From CALLCD01 sp039196965 (GTDB lineage Bacteria; Pseudomonadota; Alphaproteobacteria; Caulobacterales; Hyphomonadaceae): 64,000 nt of DNA. Numbering within the stretch: position 1 is the stretch's first letter; every line of letters begins with the position of its first letter. The notes beneath the pieces were generated by a model, which was not told the origin of the DNA, did not search any database, and saw only the letters and a program-made list of their open reading frames with translations. Both the position numbers and the translations under genes were made by a program. Positions 34,197 through 43,738 of the stretch are shown here, one piece after another. The stretch is from positions 21,932-85,931 of the forward strand of contig JBCCUK010000016.1 of NCBI GenBank assembly GCA_039196965.1, read 5' to 3'.

Positions 34197-35933
34197 ATGT
34201 CCAAGGTGGCGACCCACGACGTTCACTCCACAAGCCAGACGAGCACCATTAGCTGGATCTCCGGCTTCATCACCCGAGCACCGACTTATACGCTCGGGAT
34301 TCTGACCTTCAGCCTTGCCGTCAATCTGCTGCTGCTTGTGTCACCACTTTACATGCTGCAGATATATGACCGTGTGCTGACTTCTGGCTCAGTCGACACT
34401 CTTATATGGCTCAGCCTCATAGCCGTATTTCTGCTCGGAATATATTCAGCAGCCGAAGCAGGCAGACGGCGATTGCTTTCCCTCGCCGGCAATCATATCG
34501 AACATAAATTCGCATACAGAATGTTCCGGCGCTTTGAACGAGGCGATGACGCCTCCATCAAACTACTGACCGATATCACAAGCCTGATGCGTCTGCAGAC
34601 CATCTTGCAGGCTGGCACCTTACTCGCTTTCTTCGACCTTATATTTACGCCTCTCTTCATAGGGCTCCTTTACCTATTGAATCCGGTCCTTGGCCATGTC
34701 GGGGTTGGGGGAGCGCTGATCGTCTTTTGCGTGGCTGTGGCCTCGGAAAAGTCAACCAGAGGAATCACCCGGAATGCTGCCGCAGGTGCGAACCATGCAC
34801 AGACCTTTGCCCAGGGTGTTTCACGGCAGCGGTCGGCGATGGTCGCCATGGGGCTGACGCCCAGGCTTTATTCCCAGTGGAACGCCCTACGCGAGACAGC
34901 CAATGATGACGCTTTGCAAGCTGCAAAGGGCGAAGGGTCGTTCTCGTCCCTCGCGAGATCCCTCCGCCAAATCCTTCAAATCCTGATCCTTGGAGCAGGC
35001 GCAGCGCTTGCACTATCACAACAGATCTCGCCGGGCGGGATTGTGGCAGCGTCGGTTATTCTTTCACGTGCCCTTGCACCAATCGATCAAATCGTAGGCG
35101 GCTGGCGATCCATTGTGATGGCTCGCTCCGCATGGGGCGAGCTTATCACTCGCCTCGATTCAAGTCTTGACGCGTCGACATATACGCCCCTGCCCCGTCC
35201 ACCGGCGGAGCTGACTTTCGACCGTCTCGCAATTCGGACACCAGGAACCAACATCGCCCTGGTCAGACCTTTTACCTACCAGGCAAAAGCCGGAACACTT
35301 ATCGCACTTACCGGAGCAAATGGCACAGGTAAGACGACCCTGCTTCAAACAGCAGCAGGTGCCTGGCCAGCTGCGGAAGGGCATGTTCTGCTTGGTGGTC
35401 GAAACATCCATGACTGGCCTAGCGAAGATCGTGGCAAGTATGTTGGATATGTTCCGCAAAACGTCGAACTTGTGCCCGGCACCGTTGCCGAAAACATCGC
35501 CCGGTTTTTGCCGGACCAACTCGATGAAGTCTTCGCTGTAGCAAAGGAGACCGGTGCCCATGAGATGATTGTTCGCCTGCCAAATGGTTACGACACACTC
35601 ATCGGTCCCGGCGGCATCCATCTCTCGGCAGGCCAATGCCAATTGATTGGCCTCGCACGGGCTTTCTTTGGAGATCCCGTTCTCCTGCTTCTTGATGAGC
35701 CCACAGCAAACCTTGATCACACCACAAGAAACCTCGTCATCGACGCCATTGTAATGCGTGCCAGAAAGGGAGCGATTGTGATGGCGTCAACCCACGACGT
35801 CTCGTTGATTGAAAAAATGAGCCTTGTCCTGATGATTCGAAACGCATCCGTGCTGAGTGCACCTGTATCCGACTATAAATCGGGTTCTGAGATTGAGCGG
35901 CGACGTCCCCAACTGGCGGAGGTCGCTAAATGA
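34197..35933 (+). CDS. Type I secretion system ABC transporter (PrtD-like permease/ATPase)
   Basis: 578 residues without an N-terminal C39-like peptidase domain, as in PrtD/HasD/AprD proteins that export RTX substrates. Membrane domain about 20-320 (starting APTYTLGILTFSLAVNLLLL, with PLYMLQIYDRVLTSGSVDTLIWL), ATPase domain after it: Walker A GANGTGKTT around 372-380, signature LSAGQCQLIGLARAF around 475, Walker B LLLLDEPTANLD around 497. The signature has Ala in place of the second Gly of LSGGQ. It recognises the C-terminal signal of the RTX protein and powers its export through the adaptor and TolC. It overlaps the next gene by 4 bases. Confidence 0.95.
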   Translation: MSKVATHDVHSTSQTSTISWISGFITRAPTYTLGILTFSLAVNLLLLVSPLYMLQIYDRVLTSGSVDTLIWLSLIAVFLLGIYSAAEAGRRRLLSLAGNHIEHKFAYRMFRRFERGDDASIKLLTDITSLMRLQTILQAGTLLAFFDLIFTPLFIGLLYLLNPVLGHVGVGGALIVFCVAVASEKSTRGITRNAAAGANHAQTFAQGVSRQRSAMVAMGLTPRLYSQWNALRETANDDALQAAKGEGSFSSLARSLRQILQILILGAGAALALSQQISPGGIVAASVILSRALAPIDQIVGGWRSIVMARSAWGELITRLDSSLDASTYTPLPRPPAELTFDRLAIRTPGTNIALVRPFTYQAKAGTLIALTGANGTGKTTLLQTAAGAWPAAEGHVLLGGRNIHDWPSEDRGKYVGYVPQNVELVPGTVAENIARFLPDQLDEVFAVAKETGAHEMIVRLPNGYDTLIGPGGIHLSAGQCQLIGLARAFFGDPVLLLLDEPTANLDHTTRNLVIDAIVMRARKGAIVMASTHDVSLIEKMSLVLMIRNASVLSAPVSDYKSGSEIERRRPQLAEVAK

Positions 35934-37222
35934 CCCGGAAAAAAAGAGATCATTATACCCGCCTTATGGGAACTATATGCTTTGTTGGCTTAGGAGGCTT
36001 TATTGCCTGGGCTGGATTCGTCCCTCTCGAAGAAGGCGTGGCGGCCAGCGGAACCGTCGTCGTAGAGACGAACCGGCAAGTCGTTCAGCACCTGGAAGGC
36101 GGCATCATCGAAACCATCTCCGTAAAGGACGGCGAGCGTGTCGAGGCCGGAGACACTTTGATCGTTTTGCAGGAAACTGCATCGCTTGCCAGCCGTGATC
36201 AGGTCGGCCAGAAAATCGGTGCATTGCGGGCGAGCGTGCAACGTCTCAGCGCCTTGCAAACAGAATCTCAGCAGCCCGATTTCTCAACCATAGACGAGTT
36301 GGATATTTCCAGCGATGAGCGCAACGAAATCGTCGCGCGGGAACTCGATCTGTTCGAGCAACAAATATCGGCTCTCAGGGCAGATCTGAATGTTCTCGAG
36401 ACCCGAAAGAGCGCTGCCAGCAGCACGGCGCGTTTGAAACAGGGTGAAATCGAGATTGCGGGGCGCGCATTGGCGTCCACAAAAGACGAGCTTGCCCTCA
36501 TCAGAAATATGTTTGATCAACAGCTCGTGCGCCGCGATCAGGTAACTGGCCTTGAGCGAAGCGTGGCTGAGCGCGAAGGTGAGATTGCTCGACTGCGCAG
36601 TGAAAAAGTTCGCGCGGAAGCAGACGCAAGAGACCTCTCGGTTCAGATCGTTCAGCGACAGGCACAGTTTGAAGAAGAGGTCTCAACCGACTTGAGGGAA
36701 ACTTACGCCGAACTCCTTTCGGCAGAGGAGCGCCTTTCGGCCGCTCAGGACGTTCTCAATAGATCTGTTATATCCGCGCCGGTGACGGGAGAGATACTAA
36801 ATCTCGCTTTCTCGACACGAGGCGGTGTCGTGCGGCCCGGCGAAGCGATCATGGAGATTGTACCTGATATTGATGCGGTGACAGCCTCGGTCCGAATACG
36901 ACCGACGGATAGAGCGTCCATATTCGAAGGACAAACCGTGAGGACTCAGGTCTCAGCCTATAAGAGTTGGCGAAGCCCAAGCCTTGATGGCGAAATAGTT
37001 GATGTCAGCGCCGACCTTAAAACCGATGTTGTATCTGGCGCGCAATACTATGAAGCCAGGGTTCGCATTCCAGAGGCGTCACTCGCCGACGCGCCGGAGC
37101 TTGAGGTCATTCCGGGTATGCCGGTTGATGTATTCATATTTAGCGGAAAGAGCAGAACGCTTGCCGACTATCTCTTCGAGCCAATCGCTTCATCCCTGAC
37201 CAAGGGGTTGCAAGCGTCATGA
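35930..37222 (+). CDS. HlyD-family type I secretion periplasmic adaptor
   Basis: 430 residues: short cytosolic start, one transmembrane helix (about 14-33), a biotinyl-lipoyl-like half (VVQHLEGGIIETISVKDGERVEAGDTL, the HlyD signature), long coiled coil between about 95 and 270, the second lipoyl half (RSVISAPVTGEILNL) and a beta-barrel domain to the C-terminus (VEAIP-like EVIPGMPVDVFI). It bridges the ABC protein and TolC across the periplasm. Stop/start overlaps of 4 bases with both neighbours indicate translational coupling. Confidence 0.95.
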   Translation: MTRKKRDHYTRLMGTICFVGLGGFIAWAGFVPLEEGVAASGTVVVETNRQVVQHLEGGIIETISVKDGERVEAGDTLIVLQETASLASRDQVGQKIGALRASVQRLSALQTESQQPDFSTIDELDISSDERNEIVARELDLFEQQISALRADLNVLETRKSAASSTARLKQGEIEIAGRALASTKDELALIRNMFDQQLVRRDQVTGLERSVAEREGEIARLRSEKVRAEADARDLSVQIVQRQAQFEEEVSTDLRETYAELLSAEERLSAAQDVLNRSVISAPVTGEILNLAFSTRGGVVRPGEAIMEIVPDIDAVTASVRIRPTDRASIFEGQTVRTQVSAYKSWRSPSLDGEIVDVSADLKTDVVSGAQYYEARVRIPEASLADAPELEVIPGMPVDVFIFSGKSRTLADYLFEPIASSLTKGLQAS

Positions 37223-38577
37223 TAAAGGGAAATTGGCTACGAGGGACCCTTACAGGGATCGCGGTTCTATGCTCGGGGATCACGTCCCACGCGCAAAACG
37301 CACCGTCCTGTCTCCCATTTGACAACACGCTGAAACTCGCCGCCAGTAATGACCCGGCTGTTCGAACAGCTAGAGCCAATCTGGAGCGCGCAGAGGCTGA
37401 CTTGCAGGAAGCGCGTTCTCTTCGCAGACCACAACTCTCGACATTCACGAGATTCGGAGCTGGCGATACGGGCTTGGTCGACAGCCAGATCGAAAACCAA
37501 TTCGGGCTTCGCGCATCGCAGCGCATTATCGACTTCGGTGACTCCCGTCTTGCCCGTGAAGCGGCCCGGGAAGATATCGCCGCACAGGAAAGTCTCGTTC
37601 TCGACGCCCGTGGAAGCGCCGCCCTTGATGCGGGTATGGCCTTCATTGACTGGCTGGAAGCGACCGACCAACTGGTGGTCACAGAGGAGCGTATTGACTA
37701 CTTCACCAGGCAACTCAATGCGATTGATACCCTTCTGCCGTCTGGCGGTGCGACACGGCTCGAGCGTGCTGAGGTTGCAGCCGAACAGGCGTCCGCCGAG
37801 GCGCTGCGCTTCGAATTTGAATTCAGGCGGGATCAGGCAGCAACCCGCCTCGCCATTTCAACGGGCGACCGCGGACATCCCTGCGGTGCGGAGGCCAGTA
37901 TTGCGGAGAACACAGCGGAAGGATTAGATAGCGATTCCCTGATCAATTTTATAAGCGACGCGGTCAGTATCAATCCTGAGATTGAGGCTCTTCGACGAAC
38001 TGAAGCAAGTCTTGATGCCACCGCCCGGCGGGAGGCTCGCGGACGCCTTCCTGTGATAGATGTCGTCGGCATTGCCAGCTATGGCTCCCAGAATTTCGAT
38101 GGCGACTTTGATTTGCAGACCCGTATCGGGGTGAATGTCAGTGTCCCCCTTTTCACTGGAAACGCGCTTGTGGCGCAGAGACGGCGAGCTTCCGCTCAGG
38201 CCGCGCGCGCCAGCGGAGAGCTCGCATCTGCGCGTCGACAACTTCGCGAAGCCATCGAGGTGACCTGGCGCCGCGGCCTTCTTCTGGAAGCACAAACGGA
38301 AAGACGCAAAGCCATAAATGGTTTTAAGTCCGATGAATTCGCCGCCGCCGAAATCGAATACGAGCAAGGCCTGCGCACGCTTCCGGCTTTAACAGAGACA
38401 CGTCTCGAACTGGAAGAAGCAGCACTGGCAGAAATCGCATCGCGCTTCGATCTTCAACGCGAACGCCTGCGCCTACTCGCCTTATCCGGACGCCTATCAG
38501 GCGTTGTCGCTGATGAGGCGAGCGGTGTGATCCTGTCAGGTGAGGCCTATCGACCCCAAACAAATCTGGACATGTGA
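37219..38577 (+). CDS. TolC-family outer-membrane efflux protein of the T1SS
   Basis: 452 residues with a signal peptide ending near SHAQN. Two repeats of the TolC fold are visible: AASNDPAVRTARANLERAEADLQEARSLRRPQLS at the N-terminus and NPEIEALRRTEASLDATARREARGRLPVIDVVG in the middle, each a helical coil leading to beta strands of the outer-membrane barrel (GASQR..DFG, IGVNVSVPLFTGN). It forms the exit duct for the RTX protein. Last gene of the operon; a weak terminator-like hairpin follows at 38641. Confidence 0.93.
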   Translation: MIKGNWLRGTLTGIAVLCSGITSHAQNAPSCLPFDNTLKLAASNDPAVRTARANLERAEADLQEARSLRRPQLSTFTRFGAGDTGLVDSQIENQFGLRASQRIIDFGDSRLAREAAREDIAAQESLVLDARGSAALDAGMAFIDWLEATDQLVVTEERIDYFTRQLNAIDTLLPSGGATRLERAEVAAEQASAEALRFEFEFRRDQAATRLAISTGDRGHPCGAEASIAENTAEGLDSDSLINFISDAVSINPEIEALRRTEASLDATARREARGRLPVIDVVGIASYGSQNFDGDFDLQTRIGVNVSVPLFTGNALVAQRRRASAQAARASGELASARRQLREAIEVTWRRGLLLEAQTERRKAINGFKSDEFAAAEIEYEQGLRTLPALTETRLELEEAALAEIASRFDLQRERLRLLALSGRLSGVVADEASGVILSGEAYRPQTNLDM

Positions 38578-38640
38578 GAAAGCAAACTGGTCAGCGAATT
38601 CCCATCCCTCGCTTTCATGGCCAATTTGCTCCAGCGGGCC

Positions 38641-38660
38641 GGAGCAGATGCTCCCCTTTT
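38641..38660 (+). terminator. Weak terminator-like hairpin after the T1SS operon
   Basis: GGAGC-AGAT-GCTCC followed by CCTTTT. A longer pairing GAGCAGA...TCTGCTC is also possible with the downstream sequence. The short stem and four T make this only a possible terminator; it lies 64 bases after the tolC-like stop. Confidence 0.35.
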
Positions 38661-38840
38661 CTGCTCTGGCTCGCGCCAACACCTTGTCAGTGTGTTGGTC
38701 ATCCGAACGCGAAAAATATGCGCGTCGCCGCCTCCGCTCACTTATCACAGTAAATTCAGGCTCTGATACCATTCCTAGTATAGTAGAGATATTGCTGATG
38801 CGAATATTTGACCAACAACAGATAACGGAACTCGCGGCAG

Positions 38841-39395
38841 ATGGCTGATCCTTTAAAGGGCGATGACGGCATTCTAATTCAGAATATCGCGCAGGGGGAC
38901 AAGCTCGCCATGCGGACACTTTACGAGCGCCATTCCGCCGGCCTATCCGCATTTGTAAATCAGAGGCTCAGGGATCCTGTTGAGGCGGCCGATATCGTCC
39001 ATGATACATTTATGGAAGTCTGGACCAAGGCATCGAGCTTCCAGGGGAGATCAAGCGTCCGATCCTGGATGTTCAGTATTGCCCGCAACAAGGCTGTCGA
39101 TCGCATCAGAAAACTTGCGCCAGTCCAGATCTCCGAACCGGATGAAACGATTGCTGATGAAACCCCGCAACCGGAAAAGATCATTGAGAACACCCAGGAT
39201 GCTTCGCGAGTTCGTACTTGCCTGGGTGCACTGTCAGATGCCCAAAGAATAGCGATCACACTCGCATTTTTTGAGGATATGACCTACCGGGAGATATCAA
39301 GTATCGAAGGCGTCAGTGAAGGGACAATCAAAACCCGGATCTTCCACGCGAAGAAGCTGCTTATGCACTGCCTATCGAAGGATAAGTCAAACTAA
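38841..39395 (+). CDS. ECF-type RNA polymerase sigma factor (sigma-70 family)
   Basis: 184 residues with sigma region 2 (ERHSAGLSAFVNQRL, DIVHDTFMEVWTKASSFQ, SVRSWMFSIARNKAVDRIRK) and region 4 (DAQRIAITLAFFEDMTYREI, EGVSEGTIKTRIFHAKKLL). No region 1 or 3, hence extracytoplasmic-function type. It directs RNA polymerase to a small regulon, probably the adjacent envelope genes and itself. The overlapping convergent gene looks like its anti-sigma factor. Its start lies 264 bases after the T1SS operon. Confidence 0.93.
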   Translation: MADPLKGDDGILIQNIAQGDKLAMRTLYERHSAGLSAFVNQRLRDPVEAADIVHDTFMEVWTKASSFQGRSSVRSWMFSIARNKAVDRIRKLAPVQISEPDETIADETPQPEKIIENTQDASRVRTCLGALSDAQRIAITLAFFEDMTYREISSIEGVSEGTIKTRIFHAKKLLMHCLSKDKSN

Positions 39396-39994
39396 TTTCT
39401 CTGAACCGTATCAACGACCTCGGTTGCTTCGCGAAGTGTAGCAAGCGCGTCTGATGTGTCCTCGGCGCTTTCAAATGCCAAGACATAAAAAGCTAGAGCA
39501 TTTGGGCCATCCACGATTTTCGCACTCATATCAGCAAGGAGATCAGTTACATCGCCATGCGCAACATTCTCCTTGAAAATAACCTTTAACTGAAACGCGT
39601 CCGTCTTACTCTCCACCACGGGCACATATCCGATTTCATCGGTTGGCGGATTTTGTATGAACGAGGATGAGGCAGCGTGCCAAGCCACAGCACCTATGGC
39701 TGCAGCAGCGGCAACTTGCCATGGCGCATATCGCTTTGCCTGGAATCCCTTCGGCTCGGCCGATGCCTGGCGATCGTCCATAGAACGAGCGAGCCTTGCC
39801 CAACCAAACTCTCCTGGATCGGCCTTTGCTGTTTCTTCGCGAACCGTAGCCTGCAAGCTTTGCAAAAGCGCAATTTCGGCAGCCAATTCGGCGTTTGACC
39901 CAGCCGTTACTTCAATTTCGCGGGATCTATCTGCGTCCAGTTCCCCGCGGACATATGCCAGCAAGAGATCGGTATCAAAATCTGATTTTGCCAT
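39392..39994 (-). CDS. Putative anti-sigma factor, single-pass membrane protein
   Basis: 200 residues. The N-terminal 60 residues (DTDLLLAYVRGELDADRSREIE, AELAAEIALLQSL) look like the sigma-binding helical domain of ECF anti-sigma factors without the zinc motif; one membrane helix follows near 93-110 (VAAAAAIGAVAWHAASS), then a periplasmic domain of about 85 residues with a thioredoxin-unrelated alpha/beta pattern. The arrangement is unusual: it is convergent with the sigma gene and their stop codons overlap by 4 bases, so the pair is not co-transcribed. Antisense interference between the mRNAs is possible. Identification rests on position and shape. Confidence 0.65.
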   Translation of the reverse strand: MAKSDFDTDLLLAYVRGELDADRSREIEVTAGSNAELAAEIALLQSLQATVREETAKADPGEFGWARLARSMDDRQASAEPKGFQAKRYAPWQVAAAAAIGAVAWHAASSSFIQNPPTDEIGYVPVVESKTDAFQLKVIFKENVAHGDVTDLLADMSAKIVDGPNALAFYVLAFESAEDTSDALATLREATEVVDTVQRN

Positions 39995-40137
39995 AACGTC
40001 GTGTCCACCCTTTCAGAACACTTACATTAAACTCACGCAACTAAGTCGCTCGATCTGCAGAAATGGTTCAATCTGCAGAATTACGCCTTTCCCAGCTACG
40101 GGTCTTCTGTATATGCCTTAGCTGAGTATTTGTGTTT

Positions 40138-41331
40138 ATGGGTGTTTTTGCAAAAAAAGCTTCACGCGTATCGGCCATCGGGCTGGTGACGCTATTTGGC
40201 TCGGTGGTGTCCGCCGAGGCAGGGCCCGATATTACATTTTCAGCAGACCTGCGAGCGCGCTGGGAGGTAGGTAATGCTGATGATGGGCAAAGAATTGGCA
40301 GTGCCGTAACACTGAGATATCGTCCGACGCTGGATGTGGAGTTCTCCCCTCGCCTTAGCTTTCTGATTGAGGGAGAGGCAATTGCTGCGCTGACCCCGGA
40401 CAGCCGTAATGGCGTTTTCGCCCCATTTGTCCGGCCCGGCATCGCCGACGCGGAGACATTGGAAATCAACCGTGTACAGGCACAATATGCCCCGACGGAG
40501 AACCTTGTTGTAACAGCCGGTCGACAACGAGTATCCCTCGACGATGAACGGTTCATAGGCATTGTCGATTTTCGCCAAAACCAGCAGACCTACGACGCCA
40601 TCACTGCAAGTCTTACCCATCCTTCGGGCATCTCGGCGCAAGGCGGCTATATCTGGCAGGTAAACCGGATCTTCGGGCCCAGATTGGACAATGGTATTTT
40701 CGACAGTGAGAGCTTTTTCGTGGAAACAAGTGCGCCGACGCCCATCGGTCAGATTAGCGCCTATCATTTCAATCTGGATCTTGATGACAGCGTTGCTGCC
40801 CCGATTTCCTCTGAGACAACGGGTTTACAGCTAAGTGGACGCCGCTTTTTCGGCGATCTGGGTCTCTTTTGGAAAACAGGCCTCGCTTATCAAGCTGAAT
40901 CCGATGCGGATTTGTTCTATGCCGTTGCTGACACACGGCTTAATTGGCGGGATCTTTCAGCAAGTATTAGATATGAGCGTTTGGGAAGCGATGATGGCAT
41001 TGCGTTCCAGACGCCACTCGGAACCTTGCATCGATTTCAGGGGGCGGTCGATGTTTTCCTGACCACCCCTGATAATGGATTGGAAGATCTTCAGATTTCC
41101 GGCGTGTGGCGCATCGGTTCTCTGGGGCCGTTGCGGGCCACGCGTCTCAATCTGCAGTATAATCGGTTTGAAAGCGCCACCGGAAGCAATCGACTCGGAC
41201 AGGAATATGGTGTCGAAATCGCGGCACGGCTCGGCGCAAACACCTTCAGCGCAGCTTTCGCAGCCTATGAAGCCGATACATTCTCCGTCGATACATCGAG
41301 ATTCTGGTTGACCTATGCACGCCGTTTTTGA
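40138..41331 (+). CDS. Outer-membrane beta-barrel protein (alginate-export/porin-like)
   Basis: 397 residues from ATG 40138 (an in-frame GTG lies two codons earlier). Signal peptide ends near SAEAG. The mature sequence has alternating beta strands (ITFSADLRARWEVG, VTLRYRPTLDVEF, LVVTAGRQRVSLDDERFIG, and others) and ends LTYARRF with a C-terminal Phe, the barrel-assembly signal. The N-terminal RWE and GRQ(R)xxLDDxRF pattern is as in alginate-export (AlgE-like) barrels. Substrate unknown. It is divergent from the anti-sigma gene and precedes the subtilase, so may be a target of the sigma factor. Confidence 0.8.
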   Translation: MGVFAKKASRVSAIGLVTLFGSVVSAEAGPDITFSADLRARWEVGNADDGQRIGSAVTLRYRPTLDVEFSPRLSFLIEGEAIAALTPDSRNGVFAPFVRPGIADAETLEINRVQAQYAPTENLVVTAGRQRVSLDDERFIGIVDFRQNQQTYDAITASLTHPSGISAQGGYIWQVNRIFGPRLDNGIFDSESFFVETSAPTPIGQISAYHFNLDLDDSVAAPISSETTGLQLSGRRFFGDLGLFWKTGLAYQAESDADLFYAVADTRLNWRDLSASIRYERLGSDDGIAFQTPLGTLHRFQGAVDVFLTTPDNGLEDLQISGVWRIGSLGPLRATRLNLQYNRFESATGSNRLGQEYGVEIAARLGANTFSAAFAAYEADTFSVDTSRFWLTYARRF

Positions 41332-41383
41332 ACCTTTCAGTCCACCAAAGCGACTATACGCATGGATAAAACAGGATCGATGA

Positions 41384-42547
41384 ATGCCAATCCGCACCCT
41401 CTCAGCCTGCACGGCTTTATTTGTGATCGCTGCGTGCCAGAGCGTCAGCCTCGATATTCCTGCTGACTCTGAAATCCGCGCGGCTGAGGACGAGGTGGTT
41501 GATCCGAACGAGATCGTTGTGCTCATGCCAAGTCAGGCCAACGCGCAACGCCTGATTCAAAAAGCCATTCCGATTGGGTACCGGGTCAAGGCCGAGAATG
41601 AACTGGCCGGGCTCGATCTTGTTATGCTGACGCTTTCCATTCCCGCCGGCCAGGATGGTGGATCCGCGATAAGAGAGTTGGAGGGTCTGGAGCCCGGTGT
41701 CACGGCTGGCGTCAACCACGCTTATGCCACCCAGGCTCAACCTCTCTCAGGATCACCACGGTCCTATGCCAGCAACTTGCTGGAATGGAATCCAGGGGAG
41801 TGCGACGCTCTCCGAAAAATAGGCGTACTTGATACGGGCATCTCGTCGAAGAGGAACACGAATCTAAAAAGCAGAGATTTTTCGCGCGAGGCCGGTGGAT
41901 CTGAAACAACGTCTCACGGCGATGCCATCATCGACATCCTCCTTTCGAAAGGCCTTCTCGGAAATCTCGAAGTGTTCCATGCGGACATTGTCTCACAAGA
42001 TGAGACGCTCGGAGCCGTCGCCAGTGTCGATACCATGATGCTTGGCCTGAACTGGTTGATCAGTGAAGACGTGGATTTGGTGAATATTAGCCTTGCGGGC
42101 CCATACAATAAGATACTTGATCGTGGCTTTCAGAATGCTGCCCGGCGAGGTGTCGTTGTCGTTGCAGCAGCCGGAAATGCCGGCCCGGAGACACCGGTTC
42201 TATACCCTGCAGCTTTCCGCTCCACTCTCGCGGTTACTGCGGTCGATTCCCGCGAAGAGATTTACAAAAAGGGCACACGCGGCAATGCGCTAGATTTCAG
42301 CGCGCCCGGCGTCGACGTATTTGTGGGGGACGAAGAAACAGGACGATATGTTTCAGGAACGTCAATCGCAGCCCCATTCGTAACGCTGAGAATTGCGGGT
42401 GATGGCACGCTCACCGGATCGAACTCTGTCGGGGCTGTTCGTAGACAGATCGCTCAGTCGGTGAAGGATCTAGGTGAAGAAGGTTTCGATCAAATCTATG
42501 GTCACGGCCTTATTAGGGCCCCGGCGACGTGCAGATCCTATCAATGA
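41384..42547 (+). CDS. Subtilisin-like serine protease (peptidase S8), lipoprotein
   Basis: 387 residues. N-terminal lipobox VIAAC (Cys18), a pro-domain-like region (about 40-120, with an inhibitor-I9-like pattern), then the catalytic triad Asp150 in GVLDTG, His178 in SHGDAI, Ser327 in SGTSIAAP, and oxyanion Asn265 in AAAGNAGP. It cleaves proteins on the outer leaflet of the inner membrane or on the outer membrane, depending on Lol sorting; Gln after Cys18 suggests outer-membrane retention in the usual rule. Follows the barrel gene by 52 bases, so both may form one transcript. A regulated sheddase or envelope-stress protease is possible. Confidence 0.9.
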   Translation: MPIRTLSACTALFVIAACQSVSLDIPADSEIRAAEDEVVDPNEIVVLMPSQANAQRLIQKAIPIGYRVKAENELAGLDLVMLTLSIPAGQDGGSAIRELEGLEPGVTAGVNHAYATQAQPLSGSPRSYASNLLEWNPGECDALRKIGVLDTGISSKRNTNLKSRDFSREAGGSETTSHGDAIIDILLSKGLLGNLEVFHADIVSQDETLGAVASVDTMMLGLNWLISEDVDLVNISLAGPYNKILDRGFQNAARRGVVVVAAAGNAGPETPVLYPAAFRSTLAVTAVDSREEIYKKGTRGNALDFSAPGVDVFVGDEETGRYVSGTSIAAPFVTLRIAGDGTLTGSNSVGAVRRQIAQSVKDLGEEGFDQIYGHGLIRAPATCRSYQ

Positions 42548-42589
42548 CAATAGCTATCAAAGACAGCGGCCGAGCCGCATTTATATTGC

Positions 42590-43696
42590 TCACTGTTCCG
42601 CCTGACCATCCACGATATCAGGACTAAGCTCTGCTCTCGTCGATGGGTTAGCAATCGTTGCGATACTCTCCCCTTCACGCACTGGTGGTCCCGCAAGGCC
42701 ATAGAGCGTGTACCCCGATGACGGAGCCAAAACGGTCTCGACATGCTTGCCTTCATAATCGCGAATAACACCTAATTCGTCGCCGCTTTCGACGAACCGA
42801 CCAAAGGCAGATTTCGGCGTCCAAATACCGGAGTTCTGGACTGGAACAGACCGAGTGCCCTCAAAATAGCGGAGCGGCGTTTCTGTTACCCCACCATCAT
42901 AATCATACATATCGAGGCTTTGGAGCCCGCGTTTTACGCCAAAGATTATGGCTCCCACATGATCAGGATCGCGGCTACCATTCTGTCCGATCTCGACAAG
43001 AATTGTCGGCACACCTTCAGCAACAGCCTGTCTGTTGAGCGATCTTCCCGTATCAATCTGCAGCTGGGTTTTCATCTGATACCGGACAATATTCGGAAAG
43101 CCCATGGCCTCGGCAAATTGGAACGCGGTTCTGTAATCGGTCGCGAGCGGACCGCCATAGACGCCGACAAATGCCTCAAGCCACTCGGCTCCATCGCCGC
43201 TATGCACATCGAGAACAAAATCGGCCTCCGAAATAATCTTGGACGACAGTGCCCAAGCGATACGATCCGTCTGGGAACCTTCCGGATCACCGGGGAAAGA
43301 TCGGTTCAGGTTCTTTCTGTCATGGGGATTCACATAGGGTGATCGATTTTCAAACGAGCTGATATGAGCCACCCGGACAATCATCAATGTGCCTGATAGA
43401 TCGCTCGGGTCGATTTCATCCGCCAAGCGCTCGGCGGCAAGAAGCGGGGCAAACTCATAGCCATGCACGCCTGCGACCATGACCACCGTCGGCCCAGGAG
43501 ACGCACCTTTGATAACCGATACCGGGATAAACGTTGCCGGGTCATTATCACCTGCATCAATCTCGACCCTGAAATCCGTGCGCTCACCTCTTGCCATATC
43601 GGCGCTAAAACTGATGCGTTCAGTTTCTGCAGATACGCATGATGCGAAACTCAATGAACAAGCGGTCAGCAGGAATAGGATCGTCTTTCGCAGCAT
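42590..43696 (-). CDS. Exported succinylglutamate desuccinylase/aspartoacylase-family metalloenzyme
   Basis: 368 residues with an N-terminal signal peptide (to about SAETE). Zinc ligands of the M14-related AspA/AstE fold are His78 and Glu81 in GVHGYEFAP and His165 in DVHSGDG; the substrate-binding KNLNRSFPGDPEG motif is between them. The C-terminal region (GIWTPKSAFGRFVESGDELGVIRDYEGKHVETVLAPSSGYTLYG) is a beta-sandwich typical of the family. It should hydrolyse an N-acyl amino acid or peptide-like amide in the periplasm. The gene is 42 bases downstream of the DUF3526 ABC operon on the same strand and is probably part of it. Confidence 0.87.
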   Translation of the reverse strand: MLRKTILFLLTACSLSFASCVSAETERISFSADMARGERTDFRVEIDAGDNDPATFIPVSVIKGASPGPTVVMVAGVHGYEFAPLLAAERLADEIDPSDLSGTLMIVRVAHISSFENRSPYVNPHDRKNLNRSFPGDPEGSQTDRIAWALSSKIISEADFVLDVHSGDGAEWLEAFVGVYGGPLATDYRTAFQFAEAMGFPNIVRYQMKTQLQIDTGRSLNRQAVAEGVPTILVEIGQNGSRDPDHVGAIIFGVKRGLQSLDMYDYDGGVTETPLRYFEGTRSVPVQNSGIWTPKSAFGRFVESGDELGVIRDYEGKHVETVLAPSSGYTLYGLAGPPVREGESIATIANPSTRAELSPDIVDGQAEQ

Positions 43697-43738
43697 AATA
43701 TATTTTCCTCATAATAGCATTATATCCCGTAAGGGTGC

